A stretch of DNA of 39,413 nt from NCBI RefSeq assembly GCF_000426925.1, contig NZ_KE384683.1:8506-47918 (forward strand). Direction: 5' to 3'. The translations under genes and the position numbers were made by a program. The notes under the pieces were generated by a model. It did not search any database. It was not told the origin of the DNA and saw only the letters and a list, made by a program, of their open reading frames with translations. Source of the stretch: Dolichospermum circinale AWQC310F. Lineage in GTDB: Bacteria; Cyanobacteriota; Cyanobacteriia; Cyanobacteriales; Nostocaceae. Positions within the stretch are counted from its first letter, which is position 1. The number at the start of each line of letters is the position of its first letter. Shown here one piece after another: positions 9,458 to 17,790 of this stretch.

Positions 9458-9823
9458 ATGAACAAAAGATTTATTTTAACCTTGATTTCTAGCCCCGTAT
9501 TGTTCACATCCATGCTATCTATGGTGATGATGGCTAGACCTGCTCATGCTAATCAGGTATCTGATACTACTGGTACTCATCTATCTTGTGTCATGTCTCC
9601 CCATTCTGCAACTCCGAAGCAGGTATGTATACAAGTAAGTAACACTCTTCCCTCTGTTACAGAAAATACTATACAAATAGCACAAGCGCAAACAAATAAC
9701 CCCAAAGAATTAGAATTTTCTGATGCAGAAAGTGATCTAGCGATCAAGCTATTTGGCTGTGATTGTCCAGTCTGTATCAATGCTGCTCGTCAATTAAACG
9801 GGTTAGCTCCTTTACCAGTTTAA
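9458..9823 (+). CDS. Small secreted protein of unknown function
   Basis: The 121-residue product starts with a clear Sec signal peptide: MNKR, a hydrophobic stretch of about 22 residues, then the cleavage motif ARPAHA|N near residue 32. The mature part is about 90 residues. Its tail LFGCDCPVCINAARQLNGLA contains three close cysteines (C-x-C-x-x-C), suggesting disulfide bonding or metal binding in the periplasm. I do not recognise a named family. It converges with aroB and is preceded by a 415-bp gene-free region with palindromic repeats. The signal peptide and plausible codon use support a real gene. Confidence 0.75.
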   Translation: MNKRFILTLISSPVLFTSMLSMVMMARPAHANQVSDTTGTHLSCVMSPHSATPKQVCIQVSNTLPSVTENTIQIAQAQTNNPKELEFSDAESDLAIKLFGCDCPVCINAARQLNGLAPLPV

Positions 9824-9878
9824 TAAGTGACAGGGTAATTGGCAAAAATTTACCTATTACCCATTACCTACTTACATA

Positions 9879-10976
9879 TTACCCCTTATTTCCTAACAAT
9901 ACTTCTCTAATTATTTCTGTTGGTACTTCGTCAGTAACTTTGACTGCACCAATTTGGGTTGGTAATACAAAGCGGACTTTACCTAATTTAACTTTTTTAT
10001 CTAATTGTAAAGCATCAATGATTGCTTCAACGTCTAAAGCTGCGGGTATTTGGATAGGTAAACCTGCTTTTTTAATTAAGGCATTTTGACGTTCTGTGTC
10101 TACTTGTGGCCAAAGTCCCAATTTGACAGCAATTTCCCCCGCTGCTACCATACCAATACCTACAGCTTCACCGTGTGTTAAGAGACGATACTCAGTTAAG
10201 CTTTCCACAGCATGACCAATAGTATGACCATAATTCAAAATTGCCCTTAGTCCAGATTCTTTTTCATCTTTGCTGACAACATCTGCCTTTGCTTGACAGG
10301 AATGAGTTATTATGCTGTTTATCAGGTCGGATTTTACATAGCGGAGTTGGTCAAGGTGTTTGCTTGCTGCTAATTGAGTAAACAATTCGGTATCCCAAAT
10401 GATGCCATATTTGATCACCTCTGCCATTCCTGCTCGAAATTCCCTAGCTGGGAGGGTTCTTAACACTTCTGGGTCAATTAAGACTAAACTGGGTTGATGG
10501 AATGCACCAATCAAATTTTTACCGTGGGGATGATTTACACCAGTTTTTCCACCAATAGCTGAATCTACCATAGCCAGAAGACTGGTAGGGACTTGCACAA
10601 CGTTGATTCCTCTCAGCCATGTAGCGGCTGCAAAGCCCGTCATATCACCAATAACGCCTCCCCCCAAGGCGACCATGGTTGAGGAGCGTTCTAGGCGATT
10701 TTCCAGGGCGATATCGTAGAGTTTTTGAATGGAGTTGAGGGTTTTGTAACGTTCTCCAGGGGGTAGGTTGTAGCTGACAACTTGAAAACCGGCATTTTCT
10801 AAAGATGCGATCGCTCTTGGCCCATAATGTTTAAATATCATTGGGTTAGAAACTAGCAATACTTTCTTACCTAGTTTCAAACTGGCCATTTGTTCACCTA
10901 GTTGATCTAAACTCCCAGGTGCAATGGTAATATCATAAGATTTTTCTGGTATATCTACTTTAATTACAGAATTCAT
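9879..10976 (-). CDS. aroB: 3-dehydroquinate synthase
   Basis: Second step of the shikimate pathway: converts DAHP to 3-dehydroquinate using NAD+ and a divalent metal. The 365-residue product shows the NAD-binding [20 protein letters not shown] stretch near residue 105, [20 protein letters not shown] near 130-150, and metal ligands in [23 protein letters not shown] (HxxxH) and [11 protein letters not shown]. All family blocks are present and the length is typical. The start ATG at 10976 is followed by [15 protein letters not shown], as expected. It appears monocistronic. Confidence 0.96.
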   Translation of the reverse strand: MNSVIKVDIPEKSYDITIAPGSLDQLGEQMASLKLGKKVLLVSNPMIFKHYGPRAIASLENAGFQVVSYNLPPGERYKTLNSIQKLYDIALENRLERSSTMVALGGGVIGDMTGFAAATWLRGINVVQVPTSLLAMVDSAIGGKTGVNHPHGKNLIGAFHQPSLVLIDPEVLRTLPAREFRAGMAEVIKYGIIWDTELFTQLAASKHLDQLRYVKSDLINSIITHSCQAKADVVSKDEKESGLRAILNYGHTIGHAVESLTEYRLLTHGEAVGIGMVAAGEIAVKLGLWPQVDTERQNALIKKAGLPIQIPAALDVEAIIDALQLDKKVKLGKVRFVLPTQIGAVKVTDEVPTEIIREVLLGNKG

Positions 10977-11106
10977 TCCCTAACCCTAATATAATCACTC
11001 CTCTGGGTATTTTACCCCAAGTTGACAACCTCTTTTCTATTCCCTGTTCCTTTTCAGAATTATTGATGATTGAATAGAAATAAGTAACTAATCTGGAGCA
11101 AAACAA

Positions 11107-11199
11107 ATGGCTGTAGTTGAATATATTGTCTTTTTAGGCGTGTTTATGGGTGTAGCAGTAGGCTTGTTATTTGGTCTACGCGGAGCTAAGATCCTCTAA
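11107..11199 (+). CDS. petL: Cytochrome b6f complex subunit PetL
   Basis: A 30-codon gene too short for automatic ORF lists. It encodes MAVVEYIVFLGVFMGVAVGL then LFGLRGAKIL: a single transmembrane helix followed by the C-terminal LLFGLRxAKIL signature that I recognise from cyanobacterial PetL. PetL is one of the small one-helix subunits at the periphery of the cytochrome b6f complex in the thylakoid membrane, supporting complex stability and dimerisation. A GGAG Shine-Dalgarno at 11095-11098 stands 8 nt before the ATG, and a perfect hairpin 22 nt beyond the TAA looks like its terminator, so it is a compact monocistronic unit. Confidence 0.88.
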   Translation: MAVVEYIVFLGVFMGVAVGLLFGLRGAKIL

Positions 11200-11220
11200 G
11201 CCTACAATTAGACGCTAATT

Positions 11221-11241
11221 AAACCCACTTCATGTGGGTTT
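11221..11241 (+). terminator. Hairpin after petL
   Basis: AAACCCAC (11221-11228) pairs perfectly with GTGGGTTT (11234-11241) around loop TTCAT. It lies 22 nt beyond the petL stop. The descending arm ends in TTT; there is no long U-tract. Confidence 0.65.
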
Positions 11242-11291
11242 ATGATGTATTTAAAGTAACTGACGACTGAATTTTTATTATTTATTACCAT

Positions 11292-12131
11292 TCACAACTC
11301 CTGAGTTAATCCATATTGAAGTGATTCAAACCGTTTCACTATTTTATCAAAAGTTTCATCCCATTCTTGAGCATCTAAAATTTTGGGGATACATTGGGAA
11401 ATATATTTATCTTGAAATTTCAGAATTATATCAACAATTTCTTTAACTTTGCTAATAGTTTCACTTTTAAATTTACTTTGAATATTTCTACCTATAAAAA
11501 TAATAGCCGCTTCATCTACTTCAAATCTTCCTTCTATAATTGCATCAATAAATTCATCATAAACGCGCTGTTCATCTTCTTCATTGGGAGACTTTAGCAA
11601 GACTGTAATAATATCTTTTAAATCTTTATTTTCTCTTCTATTATTCCAAGCTAATAATTTCAACGCTATAAAAGCATCAATATCAGCTACCCGAATTTCT
11701 AAGTTGTCAATTATTATAATTTCTGTATTTGTAAAAGCTTCTTCTAAACCTAAAATGTTCATTTGATTACCATCAGGCCAGTTAATTTCCTCTTTGGGTT
11801 TACCTATATCACCAAAAGGAATAACATCAACTTCCAGTTCTGTTTCAATATGAATAAACTTGTGAATGACTCTGGTTGTTTTAAATAGGGGATTTTGTCC
11901 AGTCGTCATTATACTAATCAGCAGATTATATCTCTCCCAATTATCTAATTTTACCGCCACATCCCAATCTTTAGTTGCACGACCTTGAACTTTATATTGA
12001 CTATCAAAGATTAAGATTCTTGCTTGAGCGCCTATCAAAAGCATGGGAACTTCTAAAGAATCAATGATAGATTTAAAATCTGTAAGGAATTTTTTAGTTT
12101 CTAAGTCAAGTTGGGGATGTGATTTGCTCAT
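11292..12131 (-). CDS. AbiEii-like nucleotidyltransferase toxin candidate
   Basis: The 279-residue product looks like a DNA polymerase beta-type nucleotidyltransferase of the AbiEii/AbiGii kind. It has a LLIGAQARIL loop at 31-40 (the Gly-x-x-x-Arg position), then the paired catalytic acids D55-W-D57 in ATKDWDVAV, and a third acidic residue in LEVDVIPFG (D102). AbiEii enzymes of type IV toxin-antitoxin systems transfer nucleotides onto cellular targets such as tRNA acceptor ends and cause abortive infection. The second half is helical, charged and not recognisable. The start lies one base after the stop of the upstream gene (TAA-T-ATG), a strong sign of coupled translation. The loop is GA rather than the usual GG/GS, so activity is not assured. 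Confidence 0.7.
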   Translation of the reverse strand: MSKSHPQLDLETKKFLTDFKSIIDSLEVPMLLIGAQARILIFDSQYKVQGRATKDWDVAVKLDNWERYNLLISIMTTGQNPLFKTTRVIHKFIHIETELEVDVIPFGDIGKPKEEINWPDGNQMNILGLEEAFTNTEIIIIDNLEIRVADIDAFIALKLLAWNNRRENKDLKDIITVLLKSPNEEDEQRVYDEFIDAIIEGRFEVDEAAIIFIGRNIQSKFKSETISKVKEIVDIILKFQDKYISQCIPKILDAQEWDETFDKIVKRFESLQYGLTQEL

Positions 12132-12132
12132 A

Positions 12133-13200
12133 TTATACCATTTCGGCTATTTCTTGTCTTGTAATAATATATTTTTCATAGAGACGTTTAGCTGTTTCTT
12201 TGAGTCTTTCATCTGGATATAAACACAATTCTGCATGAATAAGCAATGGGTCTGCTATATGTTCATATACCGAATACTTAGGCTGATTTTTATTACCAAA
12301 TTGCTTCAAGATGATAATATTACCCTTGGGATCTGGTTTGAGACGTAACATGGTTGTTATCGCACGATAATTATATTCTTGGGGAATATGAATAGTCATG
12401 CTGATAGGTTTTAAATAACCTGTGATAATTGCAGCACCTAATTCTCCCCCAATTATAATTTTTTGATTTTGGGCTATTTCTAGTATTTGTTTCGATATAT
12501 CGTTAAAATCTATATTTTCTCTGGTGCTAAATGTCCCTACCAAAATTTCTCGACGCAAATTTTCTATATACCCCATTTCCCATCTTTCTAAAAGCTTTGT
12601 GTAATTTTCAATTCTATATGTTCCATTTCGTTGACGCTGTAAATAATTCAGTTGATACAAAGTTTCGAGACTGCGTTTTACAGTTTTAGAGTCAACACCT
12701 GCAACGTTTACTATCATTTCTAAAGTAGGATATTGTAAAATATATGGGTCTTGAAGTATAGCATAAGCAACTTTTAGTGTGCTGGTAGTAATTTTAGATT
12801 TTTTCCTTTGTGTTGAACTACTTCTAACTAAAATATATAGTGATGAATTGTTAAGGTAAATATTACCTGTGGTGTCAATAAATTCAATATTGTTTTCTAG
12901 CAACAAATCCAAAACTTCATCAGAAAGTGCATCTGTAATGAGCAGTGTTCTCTTATCATTGCTCAGTTTTTCTTGCAGATGATGGATATAATTAATATTT
13001 GCATCAACTGTATCTAAAGTAATAGGAACTTTAATTTCAACTATATATTGGTGGATTTTGTTGTGAGGCGTATATATAGTTAAAAGTCCATCCGCGAGAG
13101 TGTTTTCTAAAAAAGGTTCTATTATTGTTGTTGTCTCTATCTGGGGTAATTCTTCCAGCTTTTGTATACACTTTTGTAACCAAGGATGCTTAGGTTGCAT
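12133..13200 (-). CDS. AbiEi-like antitoxin/regulator with PD-(D/E)XK-like N-terminus
   Basis: From the ATG at 13200 the product is 355 residues. Residues about 30-125 resemble a restriction-endonuclease-like fold: D37 in TLADGLL, then E55-x-K57 in YIVEIKVP, and the EFIDTTGNIYL strand near 106-116. Residues about 158-197 read as a winged helix (IVNVAGVDSKTVKRSLETL). Residues about 245-345 match my memory of the AbiEi antitoxin C-domain: IIGGELGAAIITGYLKP, PDPKGN, DPLLIHAELCL, ERLKETAKRLYEKY. AbiEi proteins repress their own operon and neutralise the nucleotidyltransferase. The frame is open back to 13317, but those 39 codons derive from an inserted repeat. The one-base gap to the next gene supports an antitoxin-toxin pair. 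Confidence 0.7.
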   Translation of the reverse strand: MQPKHPWLQKCIQKLEELPQIETTTIIEPFLENTLADGLLTIYTPHNKIHQYIVEIKVPITLDTVDANINYIHHLQEKLSNDKRTLLITDALSDEVLDLLLENNIEFIDTTGNIYLNNSSLYILVRSSSTQRKKSKITTSTLKVAYAILQDPYILQYPTLEMIVNVAGVDSKTVKRSLETLYQLNYLQRQRNGTYRIENYTKLLERWEMGYIENLRREILVGTFSTRENIDFNDISKQILEIAQNQKIIIGGELGAAIITGYLKPISMTIHIPQEYNYRAITTMLRLKPDPKGNIIILKQFGNKNQPKYSVYEHIADPLLIHAELCLYPDERLKETAKRLYEKYIITRQEIAEMV

Positions 13201-13245
13201 AGCATTTGAGAAATAAAGGTTGCTATTATTATGACTCAGCAAATA

Positions 13246-13322
13246 GTAGGTTGGGTTGACGTAAGAAAACCCAAGATTATGATTTTTCTTGTTGGTTTGC
13301 GCTGTTACTGAACCCAACCTAC
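13246..13322. mobile_element. MITE-like element, GTAGGTTGGGTT ends
   Basis: A 77-bp unit bounded by perfect 12-bp inverted repeats: GTAGGTTGGGTT at 13246-13257 and AACCCAACCTAC at 13311-13322. A second member with the same ends is at 31099-31164. It overlaps the open frame upstream of the AbiEi-like start and creates a spurious N-terminal extension. Confidence 0.75.
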
Positions 13323-13330
13323 CTTTACTC

Positions 13331-13422
13331 AGGACTTACGCAAAATATCGCTGAAACCCTCATTTCTCCGTGTCCTCTGTGCCTGGAGTGGTTCGTTATT
13401 CCGTGATTTATGTGTAAGTCAT
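13331..13422. mobile_element. MITE-like element, AGGACTTACGCAA ends (inverted copy)
   Basis: A 92-bp element that aligns nearly throughout with the reverse complement of the one at 33406-33496. The left end is perfect; the right end is degenerate (TGTGTAAGTCAT). It lies between the GTAGGTTGGGTT element and the 3' end of bioB. Confidence 0.8.
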
Positions 13423-13426
13423 GTTA

Positions 13427-14431
13427 CTATTTCATCATTGCTGGAGTTGGTGTTTTTTCCTGCTTTTGAAATGGGGGACGCATTTCTAAACCAAGTAAAT
13501 TCAACATTTCCTTATCTGCGTCATAATCGGGACAGGGAGTGGTTACAGTCAACATTTTATGATCATCGCTGGAGAAGATGGAATTTGCACCAGCCATGAA
13601 GCATAAAGCCTGTTCTACGTGGGAAAGTCTTGCTCTACCGGCACTTAACCGCACGTCAGATTGAGGCATAATAATTCTAGCAGTCGCAATCATCCGCACT
13701 ACATCCCAAATGGGGACATCGGGTTGATTTTCTAAGGGTGTACCGGGAACTTGGGAAAGAATATTGATGGGTACAGATTCGGGGTGAGGTTGTAAACTTG
13801 AGAGAGTATGTAACATTCCGACTCGATCACTAATATTTTCCCCTAAACCGAGAATACCGCCCGAACATACGGTAACATTAGTTTGGCGAACATTGGCAAT
13901 TGTATTTAAGCGATCGCTATAAGTTCGAGTAGTAATTACAGTGCTGTAGTATTCCTCTGAGGTGTCAAGATTATGATTATAAGCATATAATCCCGCATAT
14001 TCTAAACGCTTGGCTTGGTTCTCTGTCAGCATTCCCAAGGTACAGCATACTTCTAAACCCATGCTGGTTACGTCCTTGACCATATCCAGGACTTCCTCAA
14101 ATTGGGAATTATCCCGGACTTCTCTCCAAGCAGCGCCCATACAAACTCGACTAACACCGCTTTCTTTGGCTGTTTTCGCAATATTCATCACTGTTGCTTT
14201 TTGTAGCAGTGCTTCGGGTTTTACCTCGGTTTTGTAGCGGGAAGATTGAGCGCAGTAACCACAATCTTCTGGACAAGCACCAGTTTTAATAGAGATAAGC
14301 TTACAAACTTGTATTTGTTCCGGTTTATGGTATTGACGATGCACTGTAGCGGCTTGGTAAATTAGCTCTAGAAATGGGGTGTTATATATTGTTAAAATCT
14401 CTGTTGGTTGCCAATTGTAGCGTATTTCCAC
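13427..14431 (-). CDS. bioB: Biotin synthase
   Basis: A radical-SAM enzyme that inserts sulfur into dethiobiotin to make biotin. The 334-residue product has the CxxxCxxC cluster motif [16 protein letters not shown] with C53, C57 and C60. The second [2Fe-2S] cluster ligands are expected in [17 protein letters not shown] and [12 protein letters not shown], and [12 protein letters not shown] and [10 protein letters not shown] are also present. Length and block order are typical. The start ATG at 14431 is followed by a short divergent N-terminus. It is transcribed divergently from the acetyltransferase gene across about 80 bp, and its 3' end abuts a MITE-like element. Confidence 0.96.
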   Translation of the reverse strand: MEIRYNWQPTEILTIYNTPFLELIYQAATVHRQYHKPEQIQVCKLISIKTGACPEDCGYCAQSSRYKTEVKPEALLQKATVMNIAKTAKESGVSRVCMGAAWREVRDNSQFEEVLDMVKDVTSMGLEVCCTLGMLTENQAKRLEYAGLYAYNHNLDTSEEYYSTVITTRTYSDRLNTIANVRQTNVTVCSGGILGLGENISDRVGMLHTLSSLQPHPESVPINILSQVPGTPLENQPDVPIWDVVRMIATARIIMPQSDVRLSAGRARLSHVEQALCFMAGANSIFSSDDHKMLTVTTPCPDYDADKEMLNLLGLEMRPPFQKQEKTPTPAMMK

Positions 14432-14509
14432 TGTAATGATCCTTTTTGTAGTCTTGTGGTTTAATTTTTCATTAGTATAGCTGTTCTTAAAATATTTACA
14501 TTTGAGTAT

Positions 14510-15082
14510 ATGACATCAGAGCCACCAATTTTGAGGAGCGATCGCCTATTATTAAGAATGGCCGTGATAGAGGATATTCCCTATATACTCAAATATTTTA
14601 GGGAAAATAAAGAACATCTTACGCCATTTTATCCTAAATGGGATGAACATTTTTTTACTGAAGAATATTGGCAATATCAAGTAGAAACCAGTTTTTGGGA
14701 ATTTGTCAATAACTATTCATTAAAACTTTTTATTTATTTACAACATCAGCCAAGAATTGTAATTGGAACTGCTAATTTTAACAACTTTGTTTATAATGCT
14801 GCTCAGTTTTGTCAGTTAGGATACAGTTTAGCAGAATCAGCACAAGGTTATGGTTACATGAAAGAAGCGCTCTCTATTGCTATTAATTATGTTTTTGAAG
14901 AATTAAATTTCCACCGCATTATGGCTAATTATATGCCGCATAATCGCCGCAGTGGTAATGTTCTTAAAAGACTCGGTTTTGTAGTCGAAGGATATGCTAG
15001 GGATTATTTAATGATTAATGGGAAATGGGAAGATCATATTTTCACCAGTTTGACAAATCCCCACTGGAGATCAGATTTATAA
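14510..15082 (+). CDS. GNAT-family N-acetyltransferase, RimJ/RimL type
   Basis: The 190-residue product begins [20 protein letters not shown], the usual RimJ/RimL opening strand. It carries [20 protein letters not shown] at about 105-124, the acetyl-CoA pyrophosphate-binding region (QGYGY in place of Q/RxxGxG/A). [42 protein letters not shown] near the end is the hallmark RimJ/L tail. It probably acetylates protein N-termini or small amines using acetyl-CoA; the exact substrate cannot be read from sequence. A 47-nt gap separates it from the next gene on the same strand. The HIP1 octamer sits in its codons 10-13. Confidence 0.88.
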   Translation: MTSEPPILRSDRLLLRMAVIEDIPYILKYFRENKEHLTPFYPKWDEHFFTEEYWQYQVETSFWEFVNNYSLKLFIYLQHQPRIVIGTANFNNFVYNAAQFCQLGYSLAESAQGYGYMKEALSIAINYVFEELNFHRIMANYMPHNRRSGNVLKRLGFVVEGYARDYLMINGKWEDHIFTSLTNPHWRSDL

Positions 15083-15129
15083 TACCTCAAAAAGTCGGTC
15101 ATTTATAGATAAATATCGAGAAATAAATT

Positions 15130-15981
15130 ATGTCAATTTATAATAATCGCGTGGCTATTTTAGCGACAATGCACAATAAAGAAAAAGTAATTTCTCCTTT
15201 ATTGAAAGAACATTTAGGAATGAATGTGATAGTTACTCAAGGGTTAAATACAGATGTTTTTGGGACTTTCACCAGAGAAATTAAACGTCCAGATACACAA
15301 GTTATTACTGCTAGGTTAAAAGCTAAAAAAGCCTTAGAAATGTATGATCAAAAAATAGCGATAGCTAGTGAAGGAAGTTTTACACCTCATCCCCTAATTC
15401 CCTATATTTATGCTAATCGAGAAATAATTATTTTTCTGGATCAACAAAATGATTTAGAAATTATTGGTGAAGTATTTTCCACAGAAACTAACTTTAATCA
15501 TCAAACTATCTCTAGTTTAGAAGAAGCTGAAGAATTTGGAAAAAAAGTAGGGTTTCCCGCCCATGGTTTAGTAGTTTCATTTGATAATATATCCACAGGA
15601 AAAACAGAATTTATTAAAGGTATTACCAGCCAAGAAAACTTGATAAATTCAGTAGAAATTGCCATAAAAAACACAAACGGTAAATTTAATATAGAAACAG
15701 ATATGAGAGCAATGTATAATTCTACCAGGATGAAAAATATCGCCCTTACTACTCAAGACTTAATTAATAAAATTAATAGTTTATGTCCCCGATGTAATAC
15801 TCCTGGTTTTATTATTAATCAGAAAATACCCGGACTACCTTGTGAACTTTGTCATCAACCAACTTCATTAATTAAAGCAGTAATTTTTAAATGTCAAAAA
15901 TGCAGTTTTACCCAACAAAAATTATTTCCTAATAATCAAGAATTTGCTGATCCTAGTTTATGTGAATATTGTAATCCTTAA
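15130..15981 (+). CDS. Conserved protein with C-terminal zinc ribbon (possibly DUF6671)
   Basis: The 283-residue product has no characterised function that I know. The N-terminal 200 residues contain RVAILATMHNKEKVISPLL, GLNTDVFGTFTREI, IASEGSFTPHPLIP, and ETDMRAMYNSTRMKNI, conserved-looking blocks with acidic and histidine residues that suggest an enzymatic site. The C-terminal 60 residues have four CxxC pairs: CPRC, CELC, CQKC and a terminal CEYC, forming one or two treble-clef or ribbon zinc sites. I recall this combination as DUF6671, without certainty. It is soluble with no signal peptide. It probably shares a transcript with the acetyltransferase 47 nt upstream. Confidence 0.75.
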   Translation: MSIYNNRVAILATMHNKEKVISPLLKEHLGMNVIVTQGLNTDVFGTFTREIKRPDTQVITARLKAKKALEMYDQKIAIASEGSFTPHPLIPYIYANREIIIFLDQQNDLEIIGEVFSTETNFNHQTISSLEEAEEFGKKVGFPAHGLVVSFDNISTGKTEFIKGITSQENLINSVEIAIKNTNGKFNIETDMRAMYNSTRMKNIALTTQDLINKINSLCPRCNTPGFIINQKIPGLPCELCHQPTSLIKAVIFKCQKCSFTQQKLFPNNQEFADPSLCEYCNP

Positions 15982-16006
15982 AGCCTGGATTTTTTGAAGA
16001 CCGCCT

Positions 16007-16108
16007 GGGAATAAATTCCCATTCTCATAGCCAAAGTCATCTGAAGATGACTAAAAATCCCCAGTTTACTCTAGTAAACTTTACTTATTGGCGTTGAAAT
16101 GAATTTCA
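16007..16108. repeat. Cluster of four consecutive palindromes
   Basis: Four near-perfect short hairpins occur in about 100 bp: GGGAATAAATTCCC (16007-16020), AGTCATCT-GA-AGATGACT (16035-16052), AGTTTACT-CT-AGTAAACT (16063-16080) and TGAAAT-GA-ATTTCA (16095-16108). Each has a loop of only 2 nt. The cluster lies between the zinc-ribbon gene and selO. The regular spacing suggests one composite repeat element rather than four independent sites. Confidence 0.75.
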
Positions 16109-16180
16109 GGGTGGGTTTTTCAGCCAATGCTAGGCGTTTTTTGTCTATTATTAAAGAAATATCAACTAAGCCTAATTATA

Positions 16181-17638
16181 ATGACTCTGGATGAAACTCC
16201 CAATCATACCTATTCTACCAATCCTTTGCTGACGCTCAACTATGAACCCGTCCTAGAATCTCTTGGTGATGAATATTACGATCAAGTTGTAGCAGAGAAA
16301 TTTCCTCAACATACTCTCCGTTGGCGTAATGATGAACTATTACCCCGGTTAGGACTTGATCCAAAATCCGTAAAAGACGATGATTTTATTAGTGCATTTG
16401 GTAAATTTGAGTACAGAAAACCCCTGTTAGCCCTGCGTTATCACGGTTATCAATTTGGACAATATAACCCCCAATTAGGTGACGGTAGAGGCTTTCTTTA
16501 TGGACAAGTACGGGGTATTGACGGAGAATTATACGATTTTGGTACAAAAGGCTCTGGGAGAACCCCCTACTCGCGCGGTGGTGACGGTATGCTAACACTG
16601 AAGGGGGGAGTGCGGGAAGTTCTCGCCGCTGAAGCACTTCATCGTTTAGGTGTGGGTACTTCTCGCTGTTTAAGTATGATTGAAACAGGTTTACAACTAT
16701 GGCGCGGTGATGAACCCTCACCGACTCGTTCCTCTGTGATGATACGTATGAGTAAATCACATATTCGATTTGGGACTTTTGAGCGATTAAACTATTTCCA
16801 ACGACCTGATTTAACTCAAAAGCTTTTAGATCATGTCATTGAGCAATATTACCCTCATTTACAGGCTGAAAATGATAAATATGCTTTATTTTACGCCGAA
16901 TTAGTGCAGCGAGTCGCCGAATTAGTAGCCCAATGGATGGCAGCGGGTTTTTGTCATGCAGTGCTGAATACTGATAATATGTCAATTACTGGGGAAAGTT
17001 TTGATTATGGACCCTATGCTTTTATTCCTACCTACGATTTGCAATTTACAGCGGCATATTTCGATTATTATAGACGTTATTGTTACAGTCAACAACCGGG
17101 GATTTGCAAACTGAATTTAGAACTGTTGCAAGAACCGTTAAAAGCGATAATTCCTCAAAGTGATTTGGATATTGCTTTATCTAAGTTTGCTGAATATTAT
17201 CAAGCTGAATATCGAGCTTTAATGTTGAAAAAATTGGGTTTTGCAGATTTACAATTAGAGGAAGCTGATGAATTTTTGAGGTTAACTATTACCTTTTTAC
17301 ATGATAGTCAAGTTGGTTATCATCAATTCTTTGCTGATATAGCTAATACCTTTTCTAGTAAATGGAGAGATGATCCAGCTTTAGTAATGAATGGTTCAGA
17401 AATTATCCCCCCGTTGGGACAATCAGTAATCTTTGATAATTGGTGTTTTTTCTATCATAAAATCCTGAATCATTTTGATCTTGAACAAATGGATAAAATT
17501 GGCAAAACTTTAACCGAAACTAATCCAAAAACAGCATTATTAAGACCTGTAATTGAGTCAGTTTGGGAACAAATCACTGAAAATGATAATTGGCGACCTT
17601 TTTATGATTTAGTAGAAATACTGCAAAAAGGGAAGTAA
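16181..17638 (+). CDS. selO: Protein adenylyltransferase SelO (YdiU family)
   Basis: A pseudokinase-fold enzyme that AMPylates protein Ser/Thr/Tyr residues and is linked to redox homeostasis. I use the ATG at 16181 ([12 protein letters not shown]), giving 485 residues; the frame is open to 16127, but the added 18 residues are not family-like and follow a repeat. Visible motifs are [22 protein letters not shown] near residue 77, GQLGDGR-type [32 protein letters not shown] (nucleotide loop), and [20 protein letters not shown], with the metal and catalytic N/D residues. The protein stops at [13 protein letters not shown], and I see no C-terminal CxxC/CxxU-like redox motif found in many relatives. 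Confidence 0.9.
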   Translation: MTLDETPNHTYSTNPLLTLNYEPVLESLGDEYYDQVVAEKFPQHTLRWRNDELLPRLGLDPKSVKDDDFISAFGKFEYRKPLLALRYHGYQFGQYNPQLGDGRGFLYGQVRGIDGELYDFGTKGSGRTPYSRGGDGMLTLKGGVREVLAAEALHRLGVGTSRCLSMIETGLQLWRGDEPSPTRSSVMIRMSKSHIRFGTFERLNYFQRPDLTQKLLDHVIEQYYPHLQAENDKYALFYAELVQRVAELVAQWMAAGFCHAVLNTDNMSITGESFDYGPYAFIPTYDLQFTAAYFDYYRRYCYSQQPGICKLNLELLQEPLKAIIPQSDLDIALSKFAEYYQAEYRALMLKKLGFADLQLEEADEFLRLTITFLHDSQVGYHQFFADIANTFSSKWRDDPALVMNGSEIIPPLGQSVIFDNWCFFYHKILNHFDLEQMDKIGKTLTETNPKTALLRPVIESVWEQITENDNWRPFYDLVEILQKGK

Positions 17639-17658
17639 TACCAGAACCCCACCCCCAA

Positions 17659-17684
17659 CCCCCTCCCCGCAAGCGAGGAGGGGG
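17659..17684. repeat. GC-rich hairpin CCCCCTCC...GGAGGGGG
   Basis: An 8-bp perfect stem (17659-17666 with 17677-17684) encloses a smaller CGC-AA-GCG stem, 20 nt beyond selO. This is a common intergenic repeat type in filamentous cyanobacteria, and it could also stop transcription of selO. Confidence 0.65.
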
Positions 17685-17734
17685 CTAAAATTTATCCATT
17701 CAAGTACATACCAATATATCGCTCATAAAAGAGA

Positions 17735-17790
17735 TGTAAATATCTCCTTTCTCACTACCTCTGTGATCTCTGTACCTGGAGTGGTTCGTT
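17735..17790. repeat. Partial MITE copy without terminal repeats
   Basis: The segment matches the interior of the 33406-33496 element in reverse orientation (ACCTCTGTGATCTCTGTACC, then GTGGTTCGTT), but neither AGGACTTACGCAA end remains. It abuts the stop codon of the glycerate kinase gene. Confidence 0.6.

Noticed and set aside
9763-10089. 108-aa plus-strand frame overlapping the small secreted protein and aroB
   Set aside because: It is antisense to aroB and out of frame with the secreted protein; the composition is not protein-like.
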